Shown here one piece after another: positions 45,386 to 55,014 of a stretch of 64,000 nucleotides of DNA (position 1 is its first letter; each line of letters starts with the position of its first letter). Source of the stretch: Pedobacter deserti (GTDB taxonomy: Bacteria; Bacteroidota; Bacteroidia; Sphingobacteriales; Sphingobacteriaceae); NCBI RefSeq assembly GCF_024436415.1, contig NZ_JAFMZQ010000001.1, positions 682,001-746,000 of the forward strand, in the 5' to 3' direction. A program made the translations under genes and the position numbers. The notes below the pieces were generated by a model. That model ran no database searches and had not been told where the DNA came from. It saw only the letters and a program-made list of their open reading frames with translations.

Positions 45386-46153
45386 ATGAAGATGCCCTTT
45401 CGTATTTCCGGTCTGGTGAGTGTAGCCCTTTTCATGATGACGGCCGTTTCCGCGCTGGCACAGGAAGCTTTTGTGCTTAGAGGTGTTATAAAGGATCAGG
45501 AGAGCCAGGGCCGCGTCTCAGGCGCGCAGATCGTTAACCAAAGGACCCGGGCGACTGTTTCAAGCGACGCACTTGGGCTTTTCCAGATAAAGGCGGTGGC
45601 AGGCGACACCCTGCTGGTTATCAAATCAGGATTTACGGACTTCACGGCCGCGGTTAACAGTGATAAAACGGATATGATCATTAACCTTAGTCGCAACCAG
45701 ATGCTGAAGGAGGTAACTATTGTGGGGCAGTCGAGGAAAAGCGAATTGGAGGATGTAAAGCGTGACCACAAGCGCAATGGTTCTTTTTATGAGGGGAAAC
45801 CGCCGGCACTCTCGTTTCTGTTTACCCCGCTTACGGCTATATATGAACTGCTTGGAAAGACGCCGAAAAATGCCCGGAGATTTGGTCGTTATTACACCAA
45901 TGAAATGGAGGAAACGCATGTCGATGGACTGTTTAATGAGTCGATCATTCAGTCGAACACTACTTTGCGCGGCAAAGATCTGGAGCAGTATATGTTTTTC
46001 TACAGACCAAGTTATGAGCGCGCCAAAAGCTGGACTATGTATGATGCAATTAAGTATATTAAAGACTCAAGCAAACAATATCTTGATTCGCCTACCAAGT
46101 TAGACAGCTTGCCCCGACTCAAGCCTGATACGTCAATAAGATTAAATAGATAA
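45386..46153 (+). CDS. Secreted protein with carboxypeptidase-regulatory-like domain
   Basis: 255 residues from the ATG at 45386 (GTG at 45377 is a longer option; another ATG is at 45392). A signal peptide ends in ALAQ, followed by a beta-sandwich of the carboxypeptidase D regulatory-like type common at the N-terminus of Bacteroidota outer-membrane proteins (FVLRGVIKD to NLSRNQMLKEVTIVG). The remaining 140 residues have no transporter barrel and include a Tyr-rich segment. Its last 12 bases overlap the convergent rnc gene. Role unknown. Confidence 0.78.
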   Translation: MKMPFRISGLVSVALFMMTAVSALAQEAFVLRGVIKDQESQGRVSGAQIVNQRTRATVSSDALGLFQIKAVAGDTLLVIKSGFTDFTAAVNSDKTDMIINLSRNQMLKEVTIVGQSRKSELEDVKRDHKRNGSFYEGKPPALSFLFTPLTAIYELLGKTPKNARRFGRYYTNEMEETHVDGLFNESIIQSNTTLRGKDLEQYMFFYRPSYERAKSWTMYDAIKYIKDSSKQYLDSPTKLDSLPRLKPDTSIRLNR

Positions 46154-46870
46154 GAGTTCGCAGGCCTTTTCAGCGGCTAGTTTTTCGGCGTTCTTCTTAT
46201 TGTAATCCCTGCCAATGCCGCAGCTTTCGCCGTCTATCACCGCCTGTACAGTAAAGAGCTTAGCACTTTCTCCTTCTTCATTCTGAATCATATCGAACGA
46301 GATATCCTTTCCATGGCGCTGACACCACTCTATAAGTTTGCTTTTGAAGTTGGTTTCAGTTAGCTCCAGCGTATGAATATCAATGTATGGCTTGACAATT
46401 CGTTTTAGTAAGAATTCTTTGGTGAAATTATATCCCCGGTCCAGATAGATAGCCCCGATCAATGCTTCGAATGCGTCACCTAACATAGAATGATGCTTGG
46501 TTTGCATGTTTACGGTTCGTTGGTCAAATACGATCAACTGGTCGAAACCCATTTTTTTGGCAAGCCGGTTCAGATTGTTTCTGTTTACAATCTTGGACCG
46601 CATTTCAGTCAAAAAACCTTCTTCCTTATAAGGGTAACTTTTAAAGAGGAGTTCTGCTACGACAGAGCCTAATATTGCGTCGCCCAGAAATTCCAGCCGT
46701 TCATTGCTGCTCCGGGTTCCGTTTTTGAGAACCTTAGCCACGGAACGGTGTCGGAATGCCATTTTGTATAAGACAGTATTTCGAGGCACAAACCCCAAAA
46801 TATTGTTTAACTTTCTTATAAAGTCTTTATCTGATGATAGATATAACTTATATAGGTCAAATAATGGCAT
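46142..46870 (-). CDS. rnc: Ribonuclease III
   Basis: 242 residues. Catalytic signature ERLEFLGDAI at 57-66, a second conserved acidic region (GDAFEALIGAIYLD), and a C-terminal dsRNA-binding domain. The N-terminus is about 15 residues longer than in E. coli. It follows fabF by 18 bases, giving the common acpP-fabF-rnc order. Confidence 0.96.
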   Translation of the reverse strand: MPLFDLYKLYLSSDKDFIRKLNNILGFVPRNTVLYKMAFRHRSVAKVLKNGTRSSNERLEFLGDAILGSVVAELLFKSYPYKEEGFLTEMRSKIVNRNNLNRLAKKMGFDQLIVFDQRTVNMQTKHHSMLGDAFEALIGAIYLDRGYNFTKEFLLKRIVKPYIDIHTLELTETNFKSKLIEWCQRHGKDISFDMIQNEEGESAKLFTVQAVIDGESCGIGRDYNKKNAEKLAAEKACELLSI

Positions 46871-46888
46871 TAAATGCTGGAATGGCTC

Positions 46889-48142
46889 TTACTCTTCGTA
46901 TTTTTTGAAAATCACGGATGCGTTATGACCCCCAAAACCAAAGGTATTGCTTAATGCAGCACGGATAGGTCTGTTCTGAGCCTTATTAAACGTGAAATTC
47001 AATTTAGGGTCAAAGTCCGGATCATCAGTGAAATGATTAATTGTAGGAGGAACAACATCATTTTTAACCGCCAGGATAGACGCAATCGCTTCCACAGCGC
47101 CAGCCGCCCCAAGTAGGTGGCCTGTCATTGATTTGGTCGAACTTATGTTCAGTTTGTAAGCATTTTCACCAAAAAGATCAACAATTGCTGTGCTTTCGGA
47201 TATGTCGCCTAACGGGGTGGAGGTGCCGTGTACATTGATGTAGTCAATGTCCGTTACGGAAAGACCAGCGTCTTTTAATGCATTTGACATAACCATTCTG
47301 GCACCGAGGCCTTCAGGGTGGGGGGCTGTGATGTGATTTGCGTCTGCGCTCATGCCGCCACCGACAAGTTCAGCATAAATTTTAGCCCCGCGTTTTTTTG
47401 CATGCTCGAGCTCTTCAAGTATGATTGTGCCGGCACCTTCACCTGCTACAAAGCCATCCCGGTCTTTATCAAAAGGACGCGAAGCAGTAGTCGGATCGTC
47501 GTTTCTGGTCGAAAGCGCATGCATGGCATTGAAACCGCCGATACCTGCTTCGTTTATAATCGCTTCAGAACCACCCGAAATGATCAGGTCTGCGACACCA
47601 AGACGAATATAATTGAATGCGTCGATCATTGCATTGGTTGATGATGCACAGGCGGACACCGTGCAAAAATTTGGCCCGCGAAGGCCATATTTGATCGAGA
47701 TATGCCCGGCGGCAATATCAACAATCATCTTAGGAATAAAAAACGGGTTGTAGCGTGGTGTGCCATCGCCTTTTGCAAAGTTACTTACCTCATCCAGAAA
47801 AGTTTTCAATCCGCCGATCCCAGCTCCCCAGATTACTCCTGCTCGGTTGGTGTCAACTGCCGAAAAGTCAAGGCCACTGTCTTTGACGGCCTCATCTGTA
47901 GACACAAGTGCATACTGAACAAACGGATCCAGCTTACGTGCTTCTTTTCTGTCCAGAAAATCTTCGGCCCTGAAATTTTTCAGTTCACAGGCGAATTTGG
48001 TTTTGAATTTTTCTGTATCAAAACTCGTAATAGGCGCGGCGCCGCTCACACCGTTAATCAATCCCTCCCAAAAATCAGGAACAGTATTGCCTATTGGAGT
48101 GAGCGCACCTAACCCTGTAACTACTACTCTTTTTAATTCCAT
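46889..48142 (-). CDS. fabF: Beta-ketoacyl-ACP synthase II
   Basis: 417 residues with the thiolase-fold active Cys165 in VSACASS and the His motifs NVHGTSTPLGD and SMTGHLLGAAG. It elongates acyl-ACP in fatty acid synthesis. Located 28 bases after acpP, followed by rnc. Confidence 0.97.
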   Translation of the reverse strand: MELKRVVVTGLGALTPIGNTVPDFWEGLINGVSGAAPITSFDTEKFKTKFACELKNFRAEDFLDRKEARKLDPFVQYALVSTDEAVKDSGLDFSAVDTNRAGVIWGAGIGGLKTFLDEVSNFAKGDGTPRYNPFFIPKMIVDIAAGHISIKYGLRGPNFCTVSACASSTNAMIDAFNYIRLGVADLIISGGSEAIINEAGIGGFNAMHALSTRNDDPTTASRPFDKDRDGFVAGEGAGTIILEELEHAKKRGAKIYAELVGGGMSADANHITAPHPEGLGARMVMSNALKDAGLSVTDIDYINVHGTSTPLGDISESTAIVDLFGENAYKLNISSTKSMTGHLLGAAGAVEAIASILAVKNDVVPPTINHFTDDPDFDPKLNFTFNKAQNRPIRAALSNTFGFGGHNASVIFKKYEE

Positions 48143-48170
48143 TTATACGGATTATACGGAGACCGTATTT

Positions 48171-48407
48171 TTACTTAACGTTTTTTTCCAAGTAAGCGAT
48201 TGCTTGACCAACTGTACCAATGGTCTCAGCCTGATCATCAGGGATTGCTACATTGAATTCTTTTTCAAACTCCATAATCAGTTCTACTGTATCCAAAGAA
48301 TCAGCACCCAAGTCGTTTGTGAAAGAAGCTTCCGGGGTAACCTCGCTCTCATCCACACCTAATTTTTCAACGATAATAGCCTTAACTCTTGAAGCAATAT
48401 CAGACAT
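48171..48407 (-). CDS. acpP: Acyl carrier protein
   Basis: 78 residues, strongly acidic, with the phosphopantetheine attachment Ser37 in [10 protein letters not shown]. It carries acyl chains for FabF and the other fatty-acid enzymes. First gene of the acpP-fabF-rnc operon, with a good promoter at 48442-48472. Confidence 0.97.
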   Translation of the reverse strand: MSDIASRVKAIIVEKLGVDESEVTPEASFTNDLGADSLDTVELIMEFEKEFNVAIPDDQAETIGTVGQAIAYLEKNVK

Positions 48408-48441
48408 AATCTTTATAATTTAATGGTTAAATAATTCAGTG

Positions 48442-48472
48442 CAAAGAAAAATAAATTCTAACACATTTCAAA
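48442..48472 (-). promoter_or_regulatory. acpP-fabF-rnc promoter
   Basis: On the minus strand TTTG (48472-48469), 19 bases, then TTTCTTTG (48449-48442), one mismatch from TAnnTTTG. Start near 48435 gives a 28-base leader. Confidence 0.5.
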
Positions 48473-48568
48473 TGTTTTTATTTCTCAACCAATGTTAATG
48501 TTTTTTATCTGAACATGAAAGTAAAAAAATAGTTTTATAATTTCGCAATCGCCTAAAGGCGACAGATT

Positions 48569-48988
48569 TTGAACAAAACCTACTTAAAATTATCACTTGA
48601 TCTTGACTTTATCCTGGTTGCTATTACAGCACCAATGAAGGACTATATGTTTTGTCACAAACTCAATACATCCCTGTCCCTCAATTTTGAAAAGGTAGCC
48701 GATCATGAGGTTTTCTTCAACATCGACGAGCCTCCTGTGCTTTTTTCAAAATATTATCATGTAGCGGAAGAGGGAGAAACGGAATTCTATATTGTCAGCA
48801 ACAGGAATTCTGAAGGCTTTCTGATTCCTGAAATGAATAAAGTAGATTTCTTCATGGTCATCCATCAGTTTATAGACCAGGAAGACCTTAATTACATCAT
48901 TAGCGGACTCAATAAACTTGCTGATATTCAGGTGGCTGTACAGATCGAGCCGGCAAGATTGAAGTCTAAACAAAACCTGATTATGTAA
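48569..48988 (+). CDS. IPExxxVDY family protein
   Basis: 139 residues with the family hallmark IPEMNKVDF near residue 91, a form of IPExxxVDY. The family is limited largely to Bacteroidota and has no known function. The frame has no ATG near its beginning; the N-terminus typical of the family starts at a TTG (48569), the first ATG being codon 23. It lies between divergent acpP and pyk, 76 bases before pyk. Confidence 0.82.
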   Translation: MNKTYLKLSLDLDFILVAITAPMKDYMFCHKLNTSLSLNFEKVADHEVFFNIDEPPVLFSKYYHVAEEGETEFYIVSNRNSEGFLIPEMNKVDFFMVIHQFIDQEDLNYIISGLNKLADIQVAVQIEPARLKSKQNLIM

Positions 48989-49064
48989 ATTTTATCTTAA
49001 AACGTGTATGAAATACACTATATTTGGTTTGCTTTAACAAACAGAATTACATTAACCAAGATAA

Positions 49065-50495
49065 ATGAAACCCTTTCATTCTAGAACAAAGATCGTAGCC
49101 ACACTAGGCCCTGCATCAGCCAAACCCGAAGTTTTATATAGTATGTTCAATGCCGGCTTAGACGTTTGCCGTCTGAACTTTTCCCATGGTTCGCAGGCCG
49201 ATCACCAGGTTGTGTTGGACACGATACGGGCTATCAATGAGAAATATGATTACAACGTTGGTATACTTGCTGATTTACAGGGTCCTAAGATCAGGATTGG
49301 TATGGTTAAAGATGGGGGTATCCATCTGATAAATGGCGCCAGAACCGTTATAACAACAAGGGAATGTGTCGGTAATGAAGAACGTATATATATTACTTAC
49401 GAAGCGTTTCCCAAAGATGTAAAGGCGGGGGAGATCATTCTTCTGGATGACGGGAAACTGCAGATGCGTGTCGTTGAGACAAATTATGTAGATGAGGTTG
49501 TCTGCGAGGTTGTCCACGGCGGTATCCTGACTTCGCGGAAAGGCGTAAACCTGCCGAACACAAAAGTATCTATTCCTTCACTAACTCCCGAAGACCGTAA
49601 GAATCTGGACTTTGTGCTCCAAAATGATGTGGAGTGGATCGGTTTGTCTTTTGTAAGAAATGCTGAAGACATCGTGGAACTGAAAGACATTATCAAAGCA
49701 CAAAATAAAAATGCAAGGGTAATTGCCAAGATCGAAAAGCCAGAGGCGATTGCAAACATCGATGCGATCATAGCGGAAGCAGACGGTGTTATGGTGGCGC
49801 GTGGCGATCTGGGTGTGGAGATGCCTATGGAAGAGGTCCCTTTGCTACAAAAGATGATTGTGCAGAAGTGCCGCGCTGCTTCCAAACCGGTAATTGTTGC
49901 TACTCAGATGCTTGAAAGCATGATCACGACGCCGAGGCCGACGCGCGCAGAGGTTAACGATGTCGCAAATTCGGTATTGGATGGCGCGGATGCTGTGATG
50001 CTGAGCGGCGAGACATCGGTAGGCGAATTTCCGCTGATCGTTATTGAAACAATGCAGAAAATTATACAGAACATTGAACAGAATAACTATCCTTTCCATC
50101 CTGACAAGTTCCTTAAGCCTAAAACCGAAAGCTTCCTGAGCGATGCTGTTTGTGATTCTGCCTGTACGCTGTCTAAGCAAACGGGTGCGACAGGAATTGT
50201 TTCCATGACTGTTAGCGGATATACCGCGTTCGAGATTTCGAGCCACCGGCCAAAGGCATTTACATACATTTTTACCAGCAACCGTTCCCTCTTGAATGCG
50301 CTTAGCCTATTATGGGGTGTCCAGGGATTCTATTATGACAAATTTGAGAGTACCGACGACACTATTCAGGACGTTAATGACCTTTTAAAGGCGAAAAAGC
50401 TTATTAAGAAAGGCGACGTGATTATTAACACAGCTGCGATTCCATTGGAAGCCCAAGGCAGGACGAATATGCTCAAGGTATCCCTTATCGATTAA
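49065..50495 (+). CDS. pyk: Pyruvate kinase
   Basis: 476 residues. N-terminal TKIVATLGPAS, nucleotide/metal-binding NFSHGS, catalytic Lys in IAKIEKPEAI, and MVARGDLGVE. It converts PEP and ADP to pyruvate and ATP. A perfect -7 element TATATTTG sits at 49019-49026, without a clear -33 partner. Confidence 0.97.
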   Translation: MKPFHSRTKIVATLGPASAKPEVLYSMFNAGLDVCRLNFSHGSQADHQVVLDTIRAINEKYDYNVGILADLQGPKIRIGMVKDGGIHLINGARTVITTRECVGNEERIYITYEAFPKDVKAGEIILLDDGKLQMRVVETNYVDEVVCEVVHGGILTSRKGVNLPNTKVSIPSLTPEDRKNLDFVLQNDVEWIGLSFVRNAEDIVELKDIIKAQNKNARVIAKIEKPEAIANIDAIIAEADGVMVARGDLGVEMPMEEVPLLQKMIVQKCRAASKPVIVATQMLESMITTPRPTRAEVNDVANSVLDGADAVMLSGETSVGEFPLIVIETMQKIIQNIEQNNYPFHPDKFLKPKTESFLSDAVCDSACTLSKQTGATGIVSMTVSGYTAFEISSHRPKAFTYIFTSNRSLLNALSLLWGVQGFYYDKFESTDDTIQDVNDLLKAKKLIKKGDVIINTAAIPLEAQGRTNMLKVSLID

Positions 50496-50520
50496 TATTC
50501 GCATTTATCCAAAAAAAATC

Positions 50521-50528
50521 TACTTTTG
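50521..50528 (+). promoter_or_regulatory. tRNA-Ser -7 element
   Basis: TACTTTTG matches TAnnTTTG. The predicted start (about 50535) is six bases before the tRNA gene. Confidence 0.5.
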
Positions 50529-50540
50529 CGTCGCAAAGAA

Positions 50541-50628
50541 GGAGAGGTGTCCGAGTGGTCGAAGGAGCACGCCTGGAAAGTGTGTATATCTCAAAAGGGT
50601 ATCGAGGGTTCGAATCCCTCTCTCTCCG
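50541..50628 (+). tRNA. tRNA-Ser(GGA)
   Basis: An 88-base class II tRNA. The acceptor stem GGAGAGG pairs with TCTCTCC (one G-U) and the discriminator is G. The D loop is of Ser type, the anticodon GGA lies in the CCTGGAAAG region, there is a long variable arm, and the T arm is GAGGGTTCGAATCCCTC. CCA is not encoded. It is followed by a terminator. Confidence 0.95.
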
Positions 50629-50642
50629 CAAAACAGAAAAAG

Positions 50643-50666
50643 AAAGCCGTCCATAAGACGGCTTTT
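50643..50666 (+). terminator. Terminator after tRNA-Ser
   Basis: AAAGCCGTC (50643-50651) pairs perfectly with GACGGCTTT (50657-50665) around a 5-base loop and ends in TTTT. Confidence 0.85.
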
Positions 50667-50925
50667 GCCGTTTATGGGTAGTTTTTATGCGCTGTTCTGA
50701 CAGGTGATGACAAAGGGATGTCATACCGTGTCATTCCTGTGCAGCACTGATCCTTTTGCATTTTGAATGATGATTTTTGTCTCCGATAAAAGTGCTGACC
50801 AGTGCTTTTTCGGAGTTCTTTGACATAAGGGTTAACAGGTTTGTTGAATTCCAAAGAGATAATGCAAAGTTTCTACGCCTGTTACACTGGATTTTTAATA
50901 GATTTAGAACATTAACAGGAATTTC

Positions 50926-53652
50926 ATGAAAAAAACGCTATTTCTGCTGGCATTTGCATTGTCTGCAATGCATCTATGCGCTCAGCAAACCTATCCGGTA
51001 AACGGTTCTTATGATATCAGGCCCGGGTTGTATGCCTTTACTAATGCCAATATTGTTGTAAGCGCCTCAAGGGCTATTACAAATGGTACTATGCTTATAA
51101 AAGGGCAGACAATACAAGCAGTGGGATCTGACTTAGCGGTGCCAAAGGGATATGTAGTGATTGATCTGAAAGGGAGGTTTATATATCCTTCATTAATCGA
51201 TGCATTTACCGGATACGGTCTGCCGGACGCCGCGCGAAACGTTAGTGCCGGCAGGCAATCCATTTTCTTGTCGACCAAGCGGGGTGCCTACGCATGGAAC
51301 GAAGCAATAAGGCCGGAAACAAATGCACATACCTTTTTTGCGGCCGATAATAGAGCTGCTGCTGACTTGCGTAAAATTGGATTTGGAACGGTACATGCGG
51401 TAAACCGTGATGGTATTGTGCGTGGGACGTCGACGGTGGTAACCCTTTCTGACGACAAGGAGAACATCACCATACTTAAGGATCGGGCGGCGGCCAATTT
51501 CTCTTTCAGTAAGGGGAGCTCCCAGAATGATTATCCTACTTCCCTGATGGGATCCATAGCACTGCTCCGACAAACCTATTACGACGGTTTGTGGTATAGT
51601 AAGCAGACCTCGGAATTTAATATTTCTCTGCAGGAGTTTAATAGACAACAGGTGTTGCCTCAGGTGTTTGAAGCAGACGGTTGGCAAAATGTATTGCGGG
51701 CCCACAAAATAGCGAAAGAATTTGGCCGCAGTTACCTGATTAAAACCAGCGGCGACGAATACCAGCGGATTGACGCCGTGAAAGCTATAGGGTCAGCTTT
51801 GATCGTGCCGTTAAATTTTGTTAAGGCCTATGACGTGGATGATACCTTGGAAAGCAGGCATATCACCCTCGCTCAGATGAAGGGCTGGGAGATGGCGCCG
51901 GCTAATCCTGGTATTGTGGAAAAGGCCGGGATCCAGTTCGCTATAACTGGGCACGGACTAGACAATATAAAAGATTTTTGGATGAACCTTTTACTTGCGA
52001 TCGATCACGGTTTATCTAAAAAGCAGGCGCTTTTGGCGCTCACCGAGATCCCTGCAGCGATGATTGGCGTTTCAGATAAGGTGGGTACGCTGGATAAAGG
52101 AAAGCTGGCAAATTTTATCATTACTTCGGACAGTTTGTTCACGAGAGCCAATGTTATCCAGGAGAACTGGGTGCAGGGTAAGCGACACATTCTTGTGTTT
52201 GCGGATGATTCGGCTAAAAAGGATTCGGCGAGTGTAGCTCCAGCAACGCTGGCAGCCGCTATGATTCGCCCAAGGGAGCCGATGATTTATCCTTTTACAG
52301 CCTTCGGTAATACTACTGTACCAACAATGGAGCATGTGCTGCTCCGGAACGCGACAGTCTGGACAAACGAGCAGGAAGGAGTCTTGCAGAATGCTGACGT
52401 GCTTATTCAGAACGGCCGGATAAGCGCGGTAGGAAAAGCATTGAACGCATCAGGGGCCCGGGTTATTGATGCCACAGGCAAGCACATTACTCCGGGGCTG
52501 ATCGACGAGCATTCGCATATTGCAGGGACAGGCGGAATCAACGAGGGATCCCAGGCTTCTTCTGCGGAAGTTCGCATGGCGGATATTATCAATTCCGAGG
52601 ATATTAATATCTACCGGCAGCTGGCTGGCGGTGTTACAACTTCTCATATACTTCATGGTTCGGCTAATCCGGTGGGTGGACAGGCGCAGCTGATCAAACT
52701 GCGCTGGGGGAAGCTGCCGGAAGAACTAAAATACACAGACGGCGATCATTTTATCAAATTTGCCCTGGGTGAAAATGTGAAGCAAAGCAATTTTGGTACG
52801 GGTGTACGGTTTCCGGTGACGCGTATGGGAGTAGAGCAGGTTTTTGTAGATCAGTTTACGCGCGCAAAGGCGTACAAGGAGGCAATGACGCAGAAGGGCA
52901 GTAACGTACGCCGCGACCTCGAGCTTGATGCCATCGTCGAAATTCTGGACAACAAGCGCTTTATCACCTGTCATTCCTATGTTCAGTCTGAAATCAATAT
53001 GCTCATGAAGGTGGCTGATAGTCTTGGTTTCCGGATCAATACTTTTACGCATATTCTGGAGGGTTACAAGGTGGCCGATAAAATGAAGGCGAAAGGGATC
53101 AATGCTTCTACATTTTCAGACTGGTGGGCGTATAAGATGGAAGTTGCCGAAGCTATCCCTTACAATGGCAAGATTATGCACAACGTGGGTATTACAACAG
53201 CGTTCAATTCAGATGATGCCGAAATGGCGCGCCGCTTAAATCAGGAGGCCGGGAAGGCGGTACTTTATGGTGGAGTCAGTGAAACCGATGCGCTGAAGTT
53301 TGTTACCCTGAATCCGGCCAGAATGCTGCACATTGATGACAGAGTGGGGAGTTTGAAACCAGGGAAAGATGCGGATCTGGTGGTATGGTCAGACCATCCT
53401 CTGTCGATTTATGCGAAGGCAGAGATGACCTTTGTAGATGGTGTTGCGTACTGGGATATAGATCGTGATGCTCAGTTGAGGCGTCGACAGTTGGAGGAGC
53501 GGGAAAGGCTTATGGGGAAAATGAAGGAGAGTAAAAATAAGGGTAACAAAACCCAACGTCCGCAGGCGCAACGTTCGAGGTTGTTTCATTGCGAGTCGAT
53601 AGGGGATGAGTTTTACGAAGAAGATTTGAAAGGGGATCACTCACATGAATAG
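50926..53652 (+). CDS. Secreted tandem amidohydrolase (one dead, one intact module)
   Basis: 908 residues with a signal peptide ending in LCAQQ. Two amidohydrolase-family modules follow. The N-terminal one (about 30-440) lacks the HxH metal motif: the expected site reads IDAFTGYG. It also lacks the catalytic Asp, the corresponding place reading ITGHGL. The C-terminal module (about 470-860) is complete: His529/His531 (DEHSHI), a Lys candidate in GENVK, His683 (CHSYVQ), His709 (FTHILE) and Asp763 (NSDD). It resembles imidazolonepropionase- or prolidase-like amidohydrolases; substrate unknown. A charged C-terminal tail ends by overlapping the next gene's start by 8 bases. Confidence 0.85.
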   Translation: MKKTLFLLAFALSAMHLCAQQTYPVNGSYDIRPGLYAFTNANIVVSASRAITNGTMLIKGQTIQAVGSDLAVPKGYVVIDLKGRFIYPSLIDAFTGYGLPDAARNVSAGRQSIFLSTKRGAYAWNEAIRPETNAHTFFAADNRAAADLRKIGFGTVHAVNRDGIVRGTSTVVTLSDDKENITILKDRAAANFSFSKGSSQNDYPTSLMGSIALLRQTYYDGLWYSKQTSEFNISLQEFNRQQVLPQVFEADGWQNVLRAHKIAKEFGRSYLIKTSGDEYQRIDAVKAIGSALIVPLNFVKAYDVDDTLESRHITLAQMKGWEMAPANPGIVEKAGIQFAITGHGLDNIKDFWMNLLLAIDHGLSKKQALLALTEIPAAMIGVSDKVGTLDKGKLANFIITSDSLFTRANVIQENWVQGKRHILVFADDSAKKDSASVAPATLAAAMIRPREPMIYPFTAFGNTTVPTMEHVLLRNATVWTNEQEGVLQNADVLIQNGRISAVGKALNASGARVIDATGKHITPGLIDEHSHIAGTGGINEGSQASSAEVRMADIINSEDINIYRQLAGGVTTSHILHGSANPVGGQAQLIKLRWGKLPEELKYTDGDHFIKFALGENVKQSNFGTGVRFPVTRMGVEQVFVDQFTRAKAYKEAMTQKGSNVRRDLELDAIVEILDNKRFITCHSYVQSEINMLMKVADSLGFRINTFTHILEGYKVADKMKAKGINASTFSDWWAYKMEVAEAIPYNGKIMHNVGITTAFNSDDAEMARRLNQEAGKAVLYGGVSETDALKFVTLNPARMLHIDDRVGSLKPGKDADLVVWSDHPLSIYAKAEMTFVDGVAYWDIDRDAQLRRRQLEERERLMGKMKESKNKGNKTQRPQAQRSRLFHCESIGDEFYEEDLKGDHSHE

Positions 53653-54964
53653 GTATTTATATACGTTATTATTTGTCTCGTTAAGTTCGTTATGTATGGC
53701 TCAGGCAAACATCTCACCGGCACCGCGCCAAGATAAGAAGGTGATTATTATGGGGGCGATGCTACATATTGGCAATGGTAACGTTATTGACAATGGCTAC
53801 CTGATCTTCGAAAGAGGAAAGATCACCGGTGTAGGTGATGCTACAGTCGTGCGGATTGACCCGACCGGATCTACATTGATTAATGCGAACGGGAAACATA
53901 TTTACCCGGGCTTCATTGCTCCGCTTACTAACCTGGGGCTGGCAGAATTTGAGTCTGTAAAAGCGACGCTTGATTTTTCTGAAATGGGAAACTTTAATCC
54001 GCATATCCGGTCGTTGGTGGCCTATAATACTGATTCGAAGGTTCCGGCGACACTGCGGAGTAACGGAGTGCTTATGGCGCAGATCACGCCGCAGGGTGGC
54101 CTGGTGACGGGCAGTTCTTCTGTTGTACAGCTTGACGCCTGGAACTGGGAGGATGCAGCGATACGCACTGATGGTGCCATGCATGTGAACTGGCCGGCGA
54201 CGCTAAGGCTCCGGGGAAACAATTTGCGTGGCAACTCTGCAGCCGACGCGATAAAAGAAGTGAGCAGGAACCGGATAGCTGAACTTGAACAGCTGTTTAT
54301 TGAAGCAAAGGCCTATGCAGATATGACCAAGCCTGAGGTGGTGAATACCAGGCTTGAAGCGATGAAACGGCTCTTCAGTGGTACACAACAGCTGTTTATC
54401 GCAGCAAATAGTCAAACAGATATCATGGATGCTGTAAAATTTGCCAAAAAGTTTAACATAACCCCTGTGATCACCGGTGCCGATGAAGCCTACCTGATTA
54501 CTGACTTTTTGAAATCTAGCGGTGTTTCTGTAGTGATCGGTCAGCCTCATGCCTTGCCGTCCGGTTCGGATGAGGACGTAAACCTACCGTACAGAAAGGC
54601 GGGTATGCTGATGGATGCGGGTATACCCGTGGCCCTGAGCGTTGAAGGATACTGGCAGCAGCGAAACCTGCCGTTTATGGCGGGAACCGTATCGGCCTGG
54701 GGATTGAATAAAGAGCGGGCGCTTCAGACGATTACCTTAAATGCTGCACAGATACTGGGAATAGCCGACAAAACAGGAAGTCTGGAGATTGGAAAGGACG
54801 CGACGCTTTTTATATCTGCCGGAGATGCACTTGATATGCGCACCAACCGTGTGGAGCAAGCCTTCATTCAGGGCCGCGACATCAATCTTGACAATCTCCA
54901 TAAGCAACTGGACAAAAAGTTCAGTGACAAATATCGGGCAGTGCCTAAAATGAAAAAAGAGTAA
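53645..54964 (+). CDS. Secreted amidohydrolase-family protein without metal ligands
   Basis: 439 residues, signal peptide ending in CMAQ. The composite-domain ends of amidohydrolases are intact (GNVIDNGYLIFERGKITGVG and GSLEIGKDATLFI, the latter typical of the C-terminal beta part). The HxH site reads IAPLTN and no catalytic Asp motif is found, so it is probably a pseudoenzyme. Translation overlaps the preceding active protein gene by 8 bases, suggesting the two act as a complex in the periplasm or at the surface. Confidence 0.82.
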   Translation: MNRYLYTLLFVSLSSLCMAQANISPAPRQDKKVIIMGAMLHIGNGNVIDNGYLIFERGKITGVGDATVVRIDPTGSTLINANGKHIYPGFIAPLTNLGLAEFESVKATLDFSEMGNFNPHIRSLVAYNTDSKVPATLRSNGVLMAQITPQGGLVTGSSSVVQLDAWNWEDAAIRTDGAMHVNWPATLRLRGNNLRGNSAADAIKEVSRNRIAELEQLFIEAKAYADMTKPEVVNTRLEAMKRLFSGTQQLFIAANSQTDIMDAVKFAKKFNITPVITGADEAYLITDFLKSSGVSVVIGQPHALPSGSDEDVNLPYRKAGMLMDAGIPVALSVEGYWQQRNLPFMAGTVSAWGLNKERALQTITLNAAQILGIADKTGSLEIGKDATLFISAGDALDMRTNRVEQAFIQGRDINLDNLHKQLDKKFSDKYRAVPKMKKE

Positions 54965-54990
54965 CCCCATCCAGGGTTACTCGATTTTAA
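54961..54990 (+). terminator. Terminator after the amidohydrolase pair
   Basis: GTAACCC (54961-54967) pairs with GGGTTAC (54974-54980), followed after TCGA by TTTT. The left arm includes the stop codon. Confidence 0.6.
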
Positions 54991-55014
54991 CTAACTTATT
55001 ATTCATAAAAAAAC

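Noticed and set aside
50485..50724. Minus-strand ORF of 79 codons across the tRNA-Ser gene
   Set aside because: It is the antisense of the tRNA; the RRERDSNPR-type peptide is a well-known false protein from tRNA-Ser genes.
50667..50925. Region between the tRNA-Ser terminator and the amidohydrolase gene
   Set aside because: Only short unsupported ORFs; no RNA gene, repeat or clear promoter recognised.
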